Assembly (NCBI RefSeq): GCF_019469425.1
Contig: NZ_CP048272.1
Coordinates: 2,169,707-2,233,706 of the forward strand
Origin: Bifidobacterium asteroides
Lineage (GTDB): Bacteria > Actinomycetota > Actinomycetes > Actinomycetales > Bifidobacteriaceae
DNA: 64,000 nucleotides
Direction: 5' to 3'
Part shown: piece by piece, positions 54,439 through 63,894 of the stretch
Numbering within the stretch: position 1 is the stretch's first letter
Layout: the number at the start of each line of letters is the position of its first letter
Program-made: the position numbers and the translations under genes
The notes under the pieces: model-generated
Seen by the model: the letters and a program-made list of their open reading frames with translations, nothing else
What the model was told of the DNA's origin: nothing
Databases searched by the model: none

Positions 54439-55166
54439 TATCGATTATGCGCAGCTGTTCACTTAGTCTCCTTTAGCTCTCCATCGACCGCGACCGGACA
54501 CTATTTTCAACAGGAAAACGACAAATTCTAATGCTGCTCTAATCGGTCCTCGCCAACATAAAAGACGCTCTCCGTTGAGGCGATATCCCACAACCGCCCC
54601 CCCCCCCTCCTCATTGCCACATTGGGAACCCTACAAACCTCGCCTGCTGAGGGTTGTCCGCTCCTTGTTGGACAAGAACCATCCTCCCTCACAAGCCGCA
54701 TATAAGCTAGAAGGACTCAACTAACCAACTAACACATACCCAAGCAACGATCCGATAATGCCCAACAGCTAACCAGTCAACGATTCACTGCATATCTCAC
54801 CATTGAACATATTCATCCGTTTATTGACAGCTAGGCATTTGAGATACCAAGCATTTGAGATACCGATCCACCCAGAAGTAGTTACCTGGCACAATAATCA
54901 GGCCAATCCTTCAGCAGGTTGTCGCACTCCATAGCCTGCCAGCAATATGTAGATTTCATACAATCTTTCAGCACAGGCATCTGAGTTCTTTGGACGGTAA
55001 GTGCTCATAACTGCCGAATCGTTCCAAGACCAAGGCAAAAACAGCGATTGCTTATCAGCCCAGACAAAACAAGACTGAGCTTGAAGCAATCGCTTACTTT
55101 TACGAAGGTGTTTAGTTGAGCAACGCTTACAATCGCATTTTCAAGAATGGGGTCCAATGTATGGGA
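54439..55166. other. AT-rich non-coding region between trxB and parB
   Basis: About 730 bp with no recognised gene. It contains an 11-C run (54597-54607). A 63-codon minus-strand frame (54898-55089) has a protein-like stretch (STYRPKNSDACAERLYEIYILLAGYG) and might be a gene remnant, but I cannot name it. Confidence 0.45.
54597..54607. repeat. Poly-C homopolymer (11 C)
   Basis: A run of 11 C in the trxB-parB intergenic region. Confidence 0.85.
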
Positions 55167-56759
55167 TCAAACCCAGCCTTCGTCGCCCGAATGACTGTCA
55201 TTACTTGCGGATTGATTCTTCTCCAAGAGAATAGCCACGATGCGGTCCATGTCTTCAGGCGAAGAAAATACGATTTCTATTTTTCCATGCTTTTTAGTGC
55301 CCTTAATAGCCACCTTGGTGTCAAAGTGACTTTCCAGATCCTGGCGTACAGGACTATCCGCCCAAGCATTTACCCTAGGCCTTTTTGCTTTCTTCTTCCC
55401 TTGCCCAGTTTGCAACGCGACGAGTTCCTCGGTAGATCTTACCGACAAACCTTCAGCAATAATCTTGTCTGCCAAGGCAGCCATGGACTTTTCATCCGGC
55501 AAAGTGAGCAAGGCGCGGGCATGCCCAGCTGACAATACACCTGAGCTAACCTTTTTCTGTACACTTGGGGGCAACTTCAACAATCGAAGCGTGTTGGTTA
55601 TTTGAGGTCTCGACTTAGAGATTGACTTAGACAAACCATCCTGAGTCAAACCAAACTCATCTATCATTTGCTGGTAAGCGGCTGCTTCCTCCAAAGGATT
55701 AAGAGCCACTCTATGCAGATTCTCGAGCAAGGCATCTCGCAACATAGTGTCATCGCTCGTTGTCTTCACAATCGCTGGTATGGTGTCAAGACCAGCCAAC
55801 CGAGAAGCTCGCCAACGGCGCTCACCCATTATGATTTCATAATGGGTTGTTTGCCTCAGGTTAGCCACTCTCTGGTTTAAAAGCTGGCTCGATTGTTCTT
55901 CACCGGTCCCAGCGCCAAATACCGTGAATTTGTTTTCCGCGCTGTCGACTGAGGATGTTTTATCCTCGATTGTTCTTGGACTGTCTGCAAGTGTTGATCT
56001 TCGCACCACTATGGGCTGCAATACACCAACTTCCTTGATGGAACGGGACAGTTCCAACAATTCGTCTTCATCGAAGATTTGCCTTGGTTGCTGAGCGTTG
56101 GGCCTAATATCGTCCACACGCACCTCGGCCAAGTACCCACCTTGGACGGGTTTTAACTGCTCTTGGCTATTGCTCTCCGCCTTACTGAGCCCGCTACCAC
56201 TGCGAACAGCACCTGCGCGGCTAGTGCTTTGCCGAGTCTTATTTGTCCGATTGTCGACAGCCTCACTCGATTTTGTTATGGGCGATGTTTCACGTGAAAC
56301 ATTTGTCGTCGTAGATCCAAAGAATAGATCACTTGGGTGTTCCAGGCTGCTGATGGGCGGAACAGAACGACGCTTAGCAGTCCTCTTCGAAGTGAATGTT
56401 TCACGTGAAACATTCTCGTTGGGAGATTCAGAAATGCTGACACGCTTTTGTCCCGCCTTGGAGCGTTTACGACCGCTCTTATAAGAATTTGTCGAAGCCG
56501 CTAGTTGAGAACTCACACGACCCGAATCCGTAGTATTGCGTTCTTTCTTGGCTCTGTCTTTTTCCGAGGCGTTGGTCTCTGGGTGTTGTTGTTCGTCCGA
56601 TCCAGTAAGCGAGCCTTGAAGAGTAGCCTGCTTGTTGCCTGAATCCAGTACTCTGTTATCTTGTTGCCCATTTTTGTCAACGCTGGTTTCGTCATCTTCG
56701 CCTGGCAGGGCGGGGAATAGAGCCCCCAAGCCCTTGCCCAACCGTGAATGGCTTGTCAT
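55167..56759 (-). CDS. parB: Chromosome partitioning protein ParB
   Basis: A 530-aa parS-binding CTPase. The conserved N-terminal patch SRLGKGLGALFP stands at residues 3-14. About 200 residues of low-complexity Ser/Arg/Lys-rich sequence follow, then the ParB core (about 205-430: VDDIRPNAQQPRQIFDEDELLELSRSIKEVGVLQPIVVR, MGERRWRASRLAGLDTIPAIV, ENLHRVALNPLEEAAAYQQMI) with the helix-turn-helix LTQDGLSKSISKSRPQITNTLRLL, and a C-terminal dimerisation domain. Typical ParB is about 300-380 aa; the N-terminal linker and a polar insertion after VVRRSTL make this one long. The start at 56759 is five bases after the parA stop; the frame runs further upstream inside parA. Two parS sites lie within the linker-coding part. 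Confidence 0.93.
   Translation of the reverse strand: MTSHSRLGKGLGALFPALPGEDDETSVDKNGQQDNRVLDSGNKQATLQGSLTGSDEQQHPETNASEKDRAKKERNTTDSGRVSSQLAASTNSYKSGRKRSKAGQKRVSISESPNENVSRETFTSKRTAKRRSVPPISSLEHPSDLFFGSTTTNVSRETSPITKSSEAVDNRTNKTRQSTSRAGAVRSGSGLSKAESNSQEQLKPVQGGYLAEVRVDDIRPNAQQPRQIFDEDELLELSRSIKEVGVLQPIVVRRSTLADSPRTIEDKTSSVDSAENKFTVFGAGTGEEQSSQLLNQRVANLRQTTHYEIIMGERRWRASRLAGLDTIPAIVKTTSDDTMLRDALLENLHRVALNPLEEAAAYQQMIDEFGLTQDGLSKSISKSRPQITNTLRLLKLPPSVQKKVSSGVLSAGHARALLTLPDEKSMAALADKIIAEGLSVRSTEELVALQTGQGKKKAKRPRVNAWADSPVRQDLESHFDTKVAIKGTKKHGKIEIVFSSPEDMDRIVAILLEKNQSASNDSHSGDEGWV
56286..56301. promoter_or_regulatory. parS site 2 (inside parB)
   Basis: A perfect TGTTTCACGTGAAACA within the ParB coding sequence; the codons read NVSRET. 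Confidence 0.95.
56397..56412. promoter_or_regulatory. parS site 3 (inside parB)
   Basis: A perfect parS, 111 bp from site 2 and in the same reading phase (again NVSRET). Confidence 0.95.
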
Positions 56760-56763
56760 GTCC

Positions 56764-57792
56764 TCACTCCCCCTGTCTTCTATTGGCAATATGTCCCAGA
56801 ACCTGCTCGGACCTCTGGGCGATTTCTAACGCTGCCTCTTCATAAGCGATAGCGCCTGCTCCTTTAGGGTCGTAGGTGACAACGCTTTGCCGGAAGCTGG
56901 GGGCTTCAGAGATTTTGACTGAACGCGGGATAGTCGTATTTAACACTATTTCTGGATAGTGCTCCTTGACCTGATCGAATACTTCTTTGCTGAGAAGTGT
57001 CCGCCTGTCGTACATAGTCAACAACATGGTCGAGATTACGAGATAAGGATTATAGCTTTGCTGAACGAGTCCTATGGTATGCAGCAATTGTTGCAGTCCT
57101 TCAAGAGCATAGTATTCAGCTTGCACTGGAATCAATACCTCATTGACAGAACACATGGCATTCAGGACCAGCAGCCCCAGACTAGGTGGGCAATCAACGA
57201 GAACATAGTCATAATGCTGACGGCAGACTTTAAGATAGTCGGCAACTGCCTTTTTCATTAGCTGATTGCGGTTGGGCATATCCGCGACTTCCAGCTCAGC
57301 GCCGCTTAGATCAATAGAAGAAGGCACAACCTCTAAATTGGGGAATTCCGGGGAAACCACCTTAACGTCATCGATTCCAAGACGCCCCTCAAGCACATCA
57401 TATGTTGACGGCGTCCCTGACTCATGGGTCACACCCAAGGCAGTAGATGCGTTGCCTTGTGGATCCATATCGATAACCAACACACGTTGGTCAAATTCAG
57501 CAAATGCACATGACAAATTGACAGTGGTAGTGGTTTTCCCTACCCCGCCTTTTTGATTCGCTACGGCAATGAAGCGAGTTTTTGACGGGTGAGGGAATTG
57601 AGCCTGGCGTAAGGCCTGATAGCGTGCGGATAGATCTGCCATCTCCGCTCCGGACACCGAACCGGTCCCGTCGGCGAATATTCGATTCAGAATATCCGTC
57701 GCCGTCTCCATACCTGAAGTGTTCGGTGTGGGTTGCCCACCGACTTCCAGGGTATTTCTCGAAACGGGTTTCACCTTCTTCGATGTGGTCAC
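56764..57792 (-). CDS. parA: Chromosome partitioning ATPase ParA (Soj)
   Basis: A 342-aa deviant Walker ATPase working with ParB in origin segregation. The P-loop VANQKGGVGKTTTTVNLSCAFAE, VIDMDPQGNASTALG, DYVLVDCPPSLGLLVLNAM and the C-terminal IPRSVKISEAPSFRQSV are complete. About 75 residues precede the ATPase domain. The frame is open to 57915, but GTG at 57792 has a very strong AAAGGAGG seven bases upstream, which decides the start; the upstream ATGs (57843, 57915) lack one. parB follows after a 4-base gap. Confidence 0.95.
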   Translation of the reverse strand: MTTSKKVKPVSRNTLEVGGQPTPNTSGMETATDILNRIFADGTGSVSGAEMADLSARYQALRQAQFPHPSKTRFIAVANQKGGVGKTTTTVNLSCAFAEFDQRVLVIDMDPQGNASTALGVTHESGTPSTYDVLEGRLGIDDVKVVSPEFPNLEVVPSSIDLSGAELEVADMPNRNQLMKKAVADYLKVCRQHYDYVLVDCPPSLGLLVLNAMCSVNEVLIPVQAEYYALEGLQQLLHTIGLVQQSYNPYLVISTMLLTMYDRRTLLSKEVFDQVKEHYPEIVLNTTIPRSVKISEAPSFRQSVVTYDPKGAGAIAYEEAALEIAQRSEQVLGHIANRRQGE

Positions 57793-57884
57793 GAACCTTC
57801 CTCCTTTTGATAACCATTCAATTTTCCCGTCCTCGTTGGACATGTCAGAACGGCCGCCAGTTGTACACAGCCACTGTTCATAAC

Positions 57885-58051
57885 TGTGGATAAGTGTGGA
57901 TAGCTTTATCTCCATTTATGTGTTCGACTACCGCCTTATTTTATTAGTTTGGCCTTGTAATTATTGACAATTCTGACGCTTTTCATTTCATGCCATCGTC
58001 TACAAACGATAATGTGGATAAGTCAATCATCAGACTCCAATTGTGCATAAC
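57885..58051. other. Cluster of four DnaA-box-like 9-mers
   Basis: TGTGGATAA at 57885-57893 and 58014-58022 are perfect matches to the reverse complement of TTATCCACA. TGTGGATAG (57895-57903) and TGTGCATAA (58043-58051) differ by one base. All lie within 170 bp upstream of parA. Confidence 0.65.
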
Positions 58052-58216
58052 CCACAAGGAGCAAATCCATAAATCAACTACGCAACTCAATTAAGCGGTA
58101 CTATTCATGGTTATAATCAATGATCTCTCACTTATTGGATGGCTATCATAAATACCCCTGAAGCCCTTAAATTAAGCCTACGAATGACAAGCCTTATACA
58201 ACAAACAGCAGAAGAA

Positions 58217-58232
58217 TGTTTCACGTGAAACA
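58217..58232. promoter_or_regulatory. parS site 4
   Basis: A perfect TGTTTCACGTGAAACA. Confidence 0.95.
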
Positions 58233-58583
58233 TCTATATTGCCAGGAAACAATGGAAGCCCTGCCGAATGCGGCTTACACAGTAAAGTAACATAGCTTTC
58301 CTGTTATTTTTTTTCAAAGCCACACCTGCGAGCATTAACCACTGCCGGATCCAGCAGTAAGTAGCAAATGTGTAATTTTATGTATACTTTTTTGTTTTCG
58401 TCAGGCAATATGTACCTGCTTATCGATCAAAATTATATTGTGCTTCGGATAATTATGTTTGAAGGATCTATATTTAATAAAGAGGGCATGTTTTTTATAA
58501 AGATATAGAATGTATTGCGATACTCTTTCACTATATTCTAAACTCTAATAACCTAGATCTATATTGTCGCAATTTGAGTTGAT

Positions 58584-58599
58584 TGTTTCACGTGAAACA
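58584..58599. promoter_or_regulatory. parS site 5
   Basis: A perfect TGTTTCACGTGAAACA, 367 bp from site 4. Confidence 0.95.
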
Positions 58600-58830
58600 T
58601 CACAACAAATCTCCCCCTAACAATCACCAATTAGCAGTGGCACCACCGTATACATTGATGCGCTGAGACGCTACGAAGTCTAGTAGATGCGAAATGAGCA
58701 TTCTCGGAAAACACAATCACACTCGTATAGTTACCTTCAATTGTCCTCCAAGTCATTTTGATCAACCTCGCCAGTAATTGATGGAGCATTGTTTATCGGA
58801 AACATTGCAGAGCAGACGTTAATTGTATAT

Positions 58831-58846
58831 TGTTTCACGTGAAACA
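58831..58846. promoter_or_regulatory. parS site 6
   Basis: A perfect TGTTTCACGTGAAACA, the closest of the six to rpmH/dnaA. Confidence 0.95.
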
Positions 58847-59761
58847 TACCTTAGAGGGCACATCTGTCACCGGTGATAGGTCTCGTGTTGCTCAATTTGA
58901 TCGTCCTCAAACCATGACATCATAGGAATATTCGACGTCGATGACCAATTCGGAGACTTCATCTGAACCGACGAATCGAGGGCCTTGCAATCCTCGTACG
59001 TATGCATGTGCAGACATAACACTCTACGAAGATTAGGGAGGGACCGCAAAGATCACCACAGGTATGAAGACACAATAGACTCCCCTGATGTAAAGGAAAT
59101 AGGGATATGGGTTGGTTACAAAAAGATGAGCATGACCACATCTGTTTAGTACATTGAACAGGTAAATTAATAAAATCACTGAACAATGAAAGAATGATAT
59201 TCCGAGAAAGTCTTGATAAGACTTCAAAAAGACAACGGTATGTCGATTTCCGGGATTGACCTTCATACAATCTGATCAACAATGATTAGAGTATAAGACC
59301 AGGATGGAATAATACCTGCTGCCGAACTAAAAGGGACACTATGATATGCAGGATATCCAAGAAATAGAACATCTATATTTCAAATATATATATATATGAC
59401 TAAATAGGTGTTGAACTATCTATTGTGCGTAACATCGTTTCAAACCAGGAGGTCAAAACTTCGAATAATTCGGTCTGAAAACACATTCAAAGCAGGCAAT
59501 ATATTTCCACCAGCGTGCCGACTTCCCTCTTAAACAAGCTCTCTCGTTCATTGTGATTAAGCATCAGCCAAGCTGCTGTCTGGAGACCAGACTAAATCTA
59601 CTATGACTATGACATAGTCGGTCAATTTCCAATCCGTCATTCCACAAGGCTCTATGTTAGAGAAGAGTAATCTATTATTCGATCGAGTTCATTCTTACCT
59701 CACTTCTAAACCAGTCCTCGGACACAAAAATCATTCATAAATTTCATTCTGGTATCGTACT

Positions 59762-60649
59762 TCAGTGTTTGTCCACGAGAATCACGTGGGTATCTTCAAG
59801 GCCGGGCGCAACCAAAGCTTGACAAACCCGTGGATTCTGTCCATGATATTGTTTTATCGCTTTAGCAGCCTTATCAAGCTCGCCCTGTGCCGATCGACCC
59901 TTAAGCGCAATAAGCTGACCTCCCAATTTCAAAAGAGGCAGGGTCCACCCAGCGAGCTTAGTCATGGGGGCTACAGCTCGGCATGTCACAACATCGAAGG
60001 CCTGTGGAACTGAAGGATTAGAGTCGATGTATGCTAGACCTGCTCCACCTGTCACAAGCGGGGAGTCATGGCTATTTACATCTAGATCTTGTTGATTGTC
60101 ATCATTTCTGGCTGCAGCAAAAGTTGAAGAACCGTGGCCGGAAGCAGAAACAGACTGTTCTGCATTTCGGCGACCATCGTGACGCCGGCCCTGTGAACTT
60201 TTTTTGTTATGCCGCGTTGACGCATGGGGTGATTTCGGGACCAGGTTCTCTGCACGCTTGCGAAGCACAACCGCATTAGCCAGGTGCAGCTCATCAACAA
60301 CCTCCTGCAGCCAGATTACACGCCGCTCCATTGGCTCGACTAGAACAACCTTACACTGCGGAAGGCAAGCTGCCAATACAATACCAGGAAAGCCTCCGCC
60401 GGAGCCTATATCCGCCACCGTTGCCGTGGGACTGTCAGTGGTCAATCGGTCTCGAACAAAAGGCACAATAGCAGCTGAATTGAGAATGTGCCGCTCCCAA
60501 ATAATGTCTTCATCGCGAGGGCCAATGATCCCCCTCTCCACGCCCTCGCGTAAGAGCTTGTCATGAAAACGCTGCATGGGTACCAGAGCATCACCGAGCA
60601 CCTGGCTCAATATGGGACTATCGTTCAGCTCATCATCCACAACAGCCAT
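59762..60649 (-). CDS. rsmG: 16S rRNA (guanine(527)-N7)-methyltransferase with an internal insertion
   Basis: A 295-aa SAM-dependent methyltransferase (GidB). The core has [18 protein letters not shown] loop [56 protein letters not shown] and [16 protein letters not shown]. Between RAENLV and FDVVTCR about 78 residues (about 138-215) of Ser/Arg/Asp-rich, low-complexity sequence are inserted; normal RsmG proteins (about 205-240 aa) have only a few residues there. The insertion is in frame. The position next to parA is standard. Confidence 0.93.
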   Translation of the reverse strand: MAVVDDELNDSPILSQVLGDALVPMQRFHDKLLREGVERGIIGPRDEDIIWERHILNSAAIVPFVRDRLTTDSPTATVADIGSGGGFPGIVLAACLPQCKVVLVEPMERRVIWLQEVVDELHLANAVVLRKRAENLVPKSPHASTRHNKKSSQGRRHDGRRNAEQSVSASGHGSSTFAAARNDDNQQDLDVNSHDSPLVTGGAGLAYIDSNPSVPQAFDVVTCRAVAPMTKLAGWTLPLLKLGGQLIALKGRSAQGELDKAAKAIKQYHGQNPRVCQALVAPGLEDTHVILVDKH

Positions 60650-61078
60650 TTCGACTCCTCACATTCATATTCGATGCCCAGTCAATTACAGTCACAGACC
60701 GCGACAGTGTCATACTGTCTCGTACAGCGAGATTTCACTCTGCCAGAACCGAAAAACCATTAGATTCCTAGGACTGCTATCAAAGTATTGTTCTCAACCG
60801 CAAAAGGACATCGAGAGTCATATATATCAGTATCCTATCGAAACAGCATAGGTGCAGTCTCTAATAGAGGGTCACCAACAAGGGCATTCCGATTAAGCAT
60901 TGAGACAGACTAGCCGCCATCATGAGCCAGACAGCACTACACACCTGCCAAATAGCACAACCCTGGCAGATAGCGCACAACAGACTTAGGCAGTACGACC
61001 GCGCCAAGCAGTGAACCAATCTAAAAGGACGACGTCATACAATGCTTCATTGGCCCATGGTCCCAAATGGCTCTGCGA
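60650..61078. other. Intergenic region rsmG-jag
   Basis: 429 bases without a recognised gene or a clear terminator. Confidence 0.4.
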
Positions 61079-61720
61079 TCACTCCCTGTGGGCACCATCA
61101 GGATCGTCATCAGCCGCGTAGTCAGCCGAATCAACGACCTGATCAGTTTCATCTGTGTCCAGCGGGGCATCATACCCGACTGGCTTACCCTCAATATCGT
61201 CAGACAGGTCCTCGTCTTCGCTCTTGGCCCTCAGGTAGACGGTGACATAACGATGGGGTTCCTCGCCGTGGGAACGTGACTTCAGCCCCTCCTCACGAAC
61301 CATGTCATGGACGATCTTGCGCTCGAAAGAGTTCATAGGCTTCATATTCACGGGATCGCCAGTCTCACGGACCTCGTCAATCACATCCAGAGCCTGCTCG
61401 CGAAGATGTTCGCGCTTGCGCCTTAGGAAGCCGTCCACATCCACAATCAGATGGGAGCGCTCCCCTATCTTCTGCTGCACGGCCAGCCGTGTCAGCTGTT
61501 GAAGAGCATCAACCACCTCGCCATCCTTGCCGATCAGATGTTTGATGTCCGTATCGTCGTCAGCCACAATCTGCACGGTCGGACGGTGGTTGCGCACCCC
61601 CATCTCAATATCGCCCTCATAATCGACGATGTCCAGCAACCCCTCCAGATAGTCGGCGGCGACATCCGCTTCCTCATTGAGTTGCTCAATGGTCTTTCCC
61701 TGGTCCAGAGACTGAGACAT
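61079..61720 (-). CDS. jag: RNA-binding protein Jag/KhpB (KH and R3H domains)
   Basis: A 213-aa protein. Residues about 1-70 form the type II KH-like part, with a KH loop HLIGKDGEVVDALQQLTRLAVQQ (about 60-83), and then an R3H domain (about 95-165: RKREHLREQALDVIDEVRETG ... MNSFERKIVHDMVREEGLKSRSHGEEPHRYVTVYL with the R..H pattern). The tail is acidic. In other bacteria KhpB binds many RNAs with KhpA and affects cell division. It follows yidC in the usual rpmH-rnpA-yidD-yidC-jag-rsmG order. Confidence 0.94.
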   Translation of the reverse strand: MSQSLDQGKTIEQLNEEADVAADYLEGLLDIVDYEGDIEMGVRNHRPTVQIVADDDTDIKHLIGKDGEVVDALQQLTRLAVQQKIGERSHLIVDVDGFLRRKREHLREQALDVIDEVRETGDPVNMKPMNSFERKIVHDMVREEGLKSRSHGEEPHRYVTVYLRAKSEDEDLSDDIEGKPVGYDAPLDTDETDQVVDSADYAADDDPDGAHRE

Positions 61721-61897
61721 CTATGCTCTCCTTACACGCGTTTACATCCGATTCATAACCTCAGACCCACTGGATTCCTGGTCACCAATCGAGTGTCCAG
61801 TATTGAGGATACACGGACGTGATGATTGCAGACTACTCCAGTATCCGCCCGACCGAAAGCTGGGTCACCGCGCCGGCCATTACTGCCAATAGCCGGA

Positions 61898-62920
61898 TCA
61901 ACGACCGCGACGCTTGCGGTGGGGCTGAGAACGCTGGTGGGAGACGTTCTTGTTGTTGCGGGCTTCCTCCTCCAGCCGCTTGGCCTCCATCAGTTGCTCC
62001 TCCTCCAAAGAGGGCAGCCCCTGGCGCTTGCGACGAGCGTTCTCATGGCGGTGATCCCGCTCCTCCTTGCTCTCTGCAGCCGGCGAGCCGGGAGTGGGCA
62101 TATGGTGGACCTGGAAGAGGGTTCGGCCCAGATTCCAAAGGTTGTTGGTCAACCAGTAAATCAGCACGGCGAAGGGGAAGTAAATACCCGAGAAAATATA
62201 CATGACCGGGAAAATGAAGGCCATCATCTGCTGCATCTTGTACTGCTGTCCCTGCATGGCCGACCTGGGCATGTTCCGTCGGACGTTGTGGAACTGCGAG
62301 TAGAACATGGCCAGGCACATAAGCACGATGAAGACCACAATGACTATGCGGCCCGCACCATGGGCGGACATGAAGTTGTCCGAAATCCGCAGCCCGAAGA
62401 AGGTGGTCTCCTCGAATTCTCGCGCCACCTGTCGATTGAAGGCCCCCAGGGGTGCCCGCTTGCCCCGGGCGATGAAGGGCACAGCCGAAAGCACATAGAA
62501 CATTGTCATGAAGACCGGGCCTTGGACCAGTGCGGGCAGACAGGACCCCATGGGATTAGCATGGTTATCCTGATAGACCTTCATGGTCTCCCGGCTCATG
62601 GCCTCTCGGCTCGCCGGATCCTTCTTGTTGCGGTACTTGTTCTGGATCTTCATCAGCTTGGGCTGCAGGGCCTGCATCTTTTGCATGGATCGCAACTGCT
62701 TGATGAAGAGCGGCAGCACGCACAGGTTGACGACCAGCACCAGCATCACTACCGAAAGCGCCCAAGCCACGCCGGGACCCTTGTGGAACCCGATCAGGGT
62801 CAGGAACTTGTGACAGTAGGTCATGATGTAGGTCATGAGCCACTCGATGGGATACAGAATCTTGTAGAAGAAGCCGTATATGCCCGTATCGAAAGTGAAA
62901 GTGTCGTTGTTCTGGAACAT
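61898..62920 (-). CDS. yidC: Membrane protein insertase YidC/Oxa1
   Basis: A 340-aa insertase with the Gram-positive-type layout: hydrophobic N-terminal helix (about 25-47), HKGPGVAWALSVVMLVLVVNLCVLPLFIKQLRSMQKMQ, cytoplasmic helical hairpin, then further helices including MGSCLPALVQGPVFMTMFYVLSAV and IFSGIYFPFAVLIYWLTNNLWNLGRTLFQ. The C-terminal tail (about 280-340) is highly basic, consistent with ribosome contact. AAGGAG lies about 11 bases upstream of the ATG; it starts two bases after the yidD stop. Confidence 0.95.
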   Translation of the reverse strand: MFQNNDTFTFDTGIYGFFYKILYPIEWLMTYIMTYCHKFLTLIGFHKGPGVAWALSVVMLVLVVNLCVLPLFIKQLRSMQKMQALQPKLMKIQNKYRNKKDPASREAMSRETMKVYQDNHANPMGSCLPALVQGPVFMTMFYVLSAVPFIARGKRAPLGAFNRQVAREFEETTFFGLRISDNFMSAHGAGRIVIVVFIVLMCLAMFYSQFHNVRRNMPRSAMQGQQYKMQQMMAFIFPVMYIFSGIYFPFAVLIYWLTNNLWNLGRTLFQVHHMPTPGSPAAESKEERDHRHENARRKRQGLPSLEEEQLMEAKRLEEEARNNKNVSHQRSQPHRKRRGR

Positions 62921-62922
62921 TA

Positions 62923-63243
62923 TCAGGCCGTCTCCTTGTCTGGGGCCATGGGGGTCAGCCGGGCCTCCTCATGGGCCGTGGACCACGAGAACCGATAGAA
63001 GATGGAAAATCTTTGGGGCACGTCATCGATTCCGCCGTTGTTGAATGGCGTGCAACGCAATAGCCGCAGAACGGCCAGGATAGTTCCACGCAAGGCCCCG
63101 AACCGCCTCAGAGCGGTCAAAGCATACTGGGAGCAGGTCGGGTAGTAACGACAGCTCGGCGGCGAAAGGGGTGAGATGTGGCACTGATACCAGCGGACTG
63201 CACCCTGCAGAGCCCGGGAGGCCAGGCCACTCATGCCCTGCAC
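62923..63243 (-). CDS. yidD: Membrane protein insertion efficiency factor YidD
   Basis: A 106-aa protein with the YidD core: [40 protein letters not shown] and [16 protein letters not shown], including the conserved cysteines. It assists YidC-dependent membrane insertion. It overlaps the 3' end of rnpA by 13 bases; the inner ATG at 63234 is an alternative start. Confidence 0.94.
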   Translation of the reverse strand: MQGMSGLASRALQGAVRWYQCHISPLSPPSCRYYPTCSQYALTALRRFGALRGTILAVLRLLRCTPFNNGGIDDVPQRFSIFYRFSWSTAHEEARLTPMAPDKETA

Positions 63244-63734
63244 CCTTCACTGGCTTCCACATGTTGAACGGGTTGACGCTTGGACCCGGCAAGCTGCAGC
63301 TCTGACTGTCCCTGTGCATCGAGGCCGCCGGCAGTCTTCCCGGTCTTGCGCATGAGGTCACGGAAAAGCCTGTCGACTTGTTCCTCCAGCTGCTTGTATG
63401 TGGCTGTGGCAGCGCTGGGTTTGGCGCGCATGACCAGATCACAGGAGGATGGCAGCAGGTCCTCCTTAGATCCGGCAAGTTGCCTGAATCTGCGTTTGAC
63501 CTTATTCCTAGTCACGGCCTTGCCCACATTTTTGGATACAGCGAGCCCCATGCGGCGTCTGCCTGCAGGCAGGATGTCATGCCGCCCTTCGCGCTCAGCC
63601 GATGTCACCGGCAGCAAGGTCGCTGTTCGGTCAGATCCAGGTATCGAATAATGTATGACCAGATCCCTGCTGCTGACCCGATGGCGTCGCCTGAGCACCG
63701 CCGTGAACTCCCGGTGGCTTCTCAGCCGTTCCAC
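63231..63734 (-). CDS. rnpA: Ribonuclease P protein component
   Basis: A 167-aa basic protein that binds RNase P RNA for tRNA 5' maturation. N-terminal [29 protein letters not shown] is followed by the conserved RNR region [21 protein letters not shown]. It is longer than the typical 110-130 aa because of a polar C-terminal tail (about 130-167) and a small insertion ([18 protein letters not shown]). The start is GTG (63734). rpmH lies 25 bases upstream. Confidence 0.95.
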   Translation of the reverse strand: MERLRSHREFTAVLRRRHRVSSRDLVIHYSIPGSDRTATLLPVTSAEREGRHDILPAGRRRMGLAVSKNVGKAVTRNKVKRRFRQLAGSKEDLLPSSCDLVMRAKPSAATATYKQLEEQVDRLFRDLMRKTGKTAGGLDAQGQSELQLAGSKRQPVQHVEASEGCRA

Positions 63735-63759
63735 CTTCTGAAAAGGGATTGGATCCGAC

Positions 63760-63894
63760 TCAGGCAGAGAGGGTCCGACGGCCCTTGGCCCGGCGCCGGT
63801 TGATCAGGGCACGACCGGAGCGGGTGCGCATACGAGCGCGGAATCCGTGCTTCATGTGACGACGGCGATTGTTGGGCTGGAATGTCCTCTTCAT
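63760..63894 (-). CDS. rpmH: 50S ribosomal protein L34
   Basis: A 44-aa protein, [19 protein letters not shown] at the N-terminus, ending GRRTLSA: complete and near-identical to L34 of actinobacteria. A GGGAGCA ribosome site lies upstream of the ATG (63894). It marks the neighbourhood of dnaA and oriC, which should lie to the right of this window. Confidence 0.97.
   Translation of the reverse strand: MKRTFQPNNRRRHMKHGFRARMRTRSGRALINRRRAKGRRTLSA

Larger units (their letters stand above)
57793..59761. other. 2-kb non-coding, AT-rich region with DnaA boxes and three parS sites
   Basis: Between parA and rsmG I find no gene: the small frames lack ribosome sites and family features. It holds the DnaA-box-like cluster (57885-58051), parS at 58217, 58584 and 58831, and a very AT-rich stretch with (TA)n at 59373-59398. 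It may be a centromere-like region, or part of the origin. Confidence 0.6.

Noticed and set aside
58867..59282. Small open frames in the parA-rsmG region
   Set aside because: Very unusual composition, no ribosome sites, mutually overlapping.
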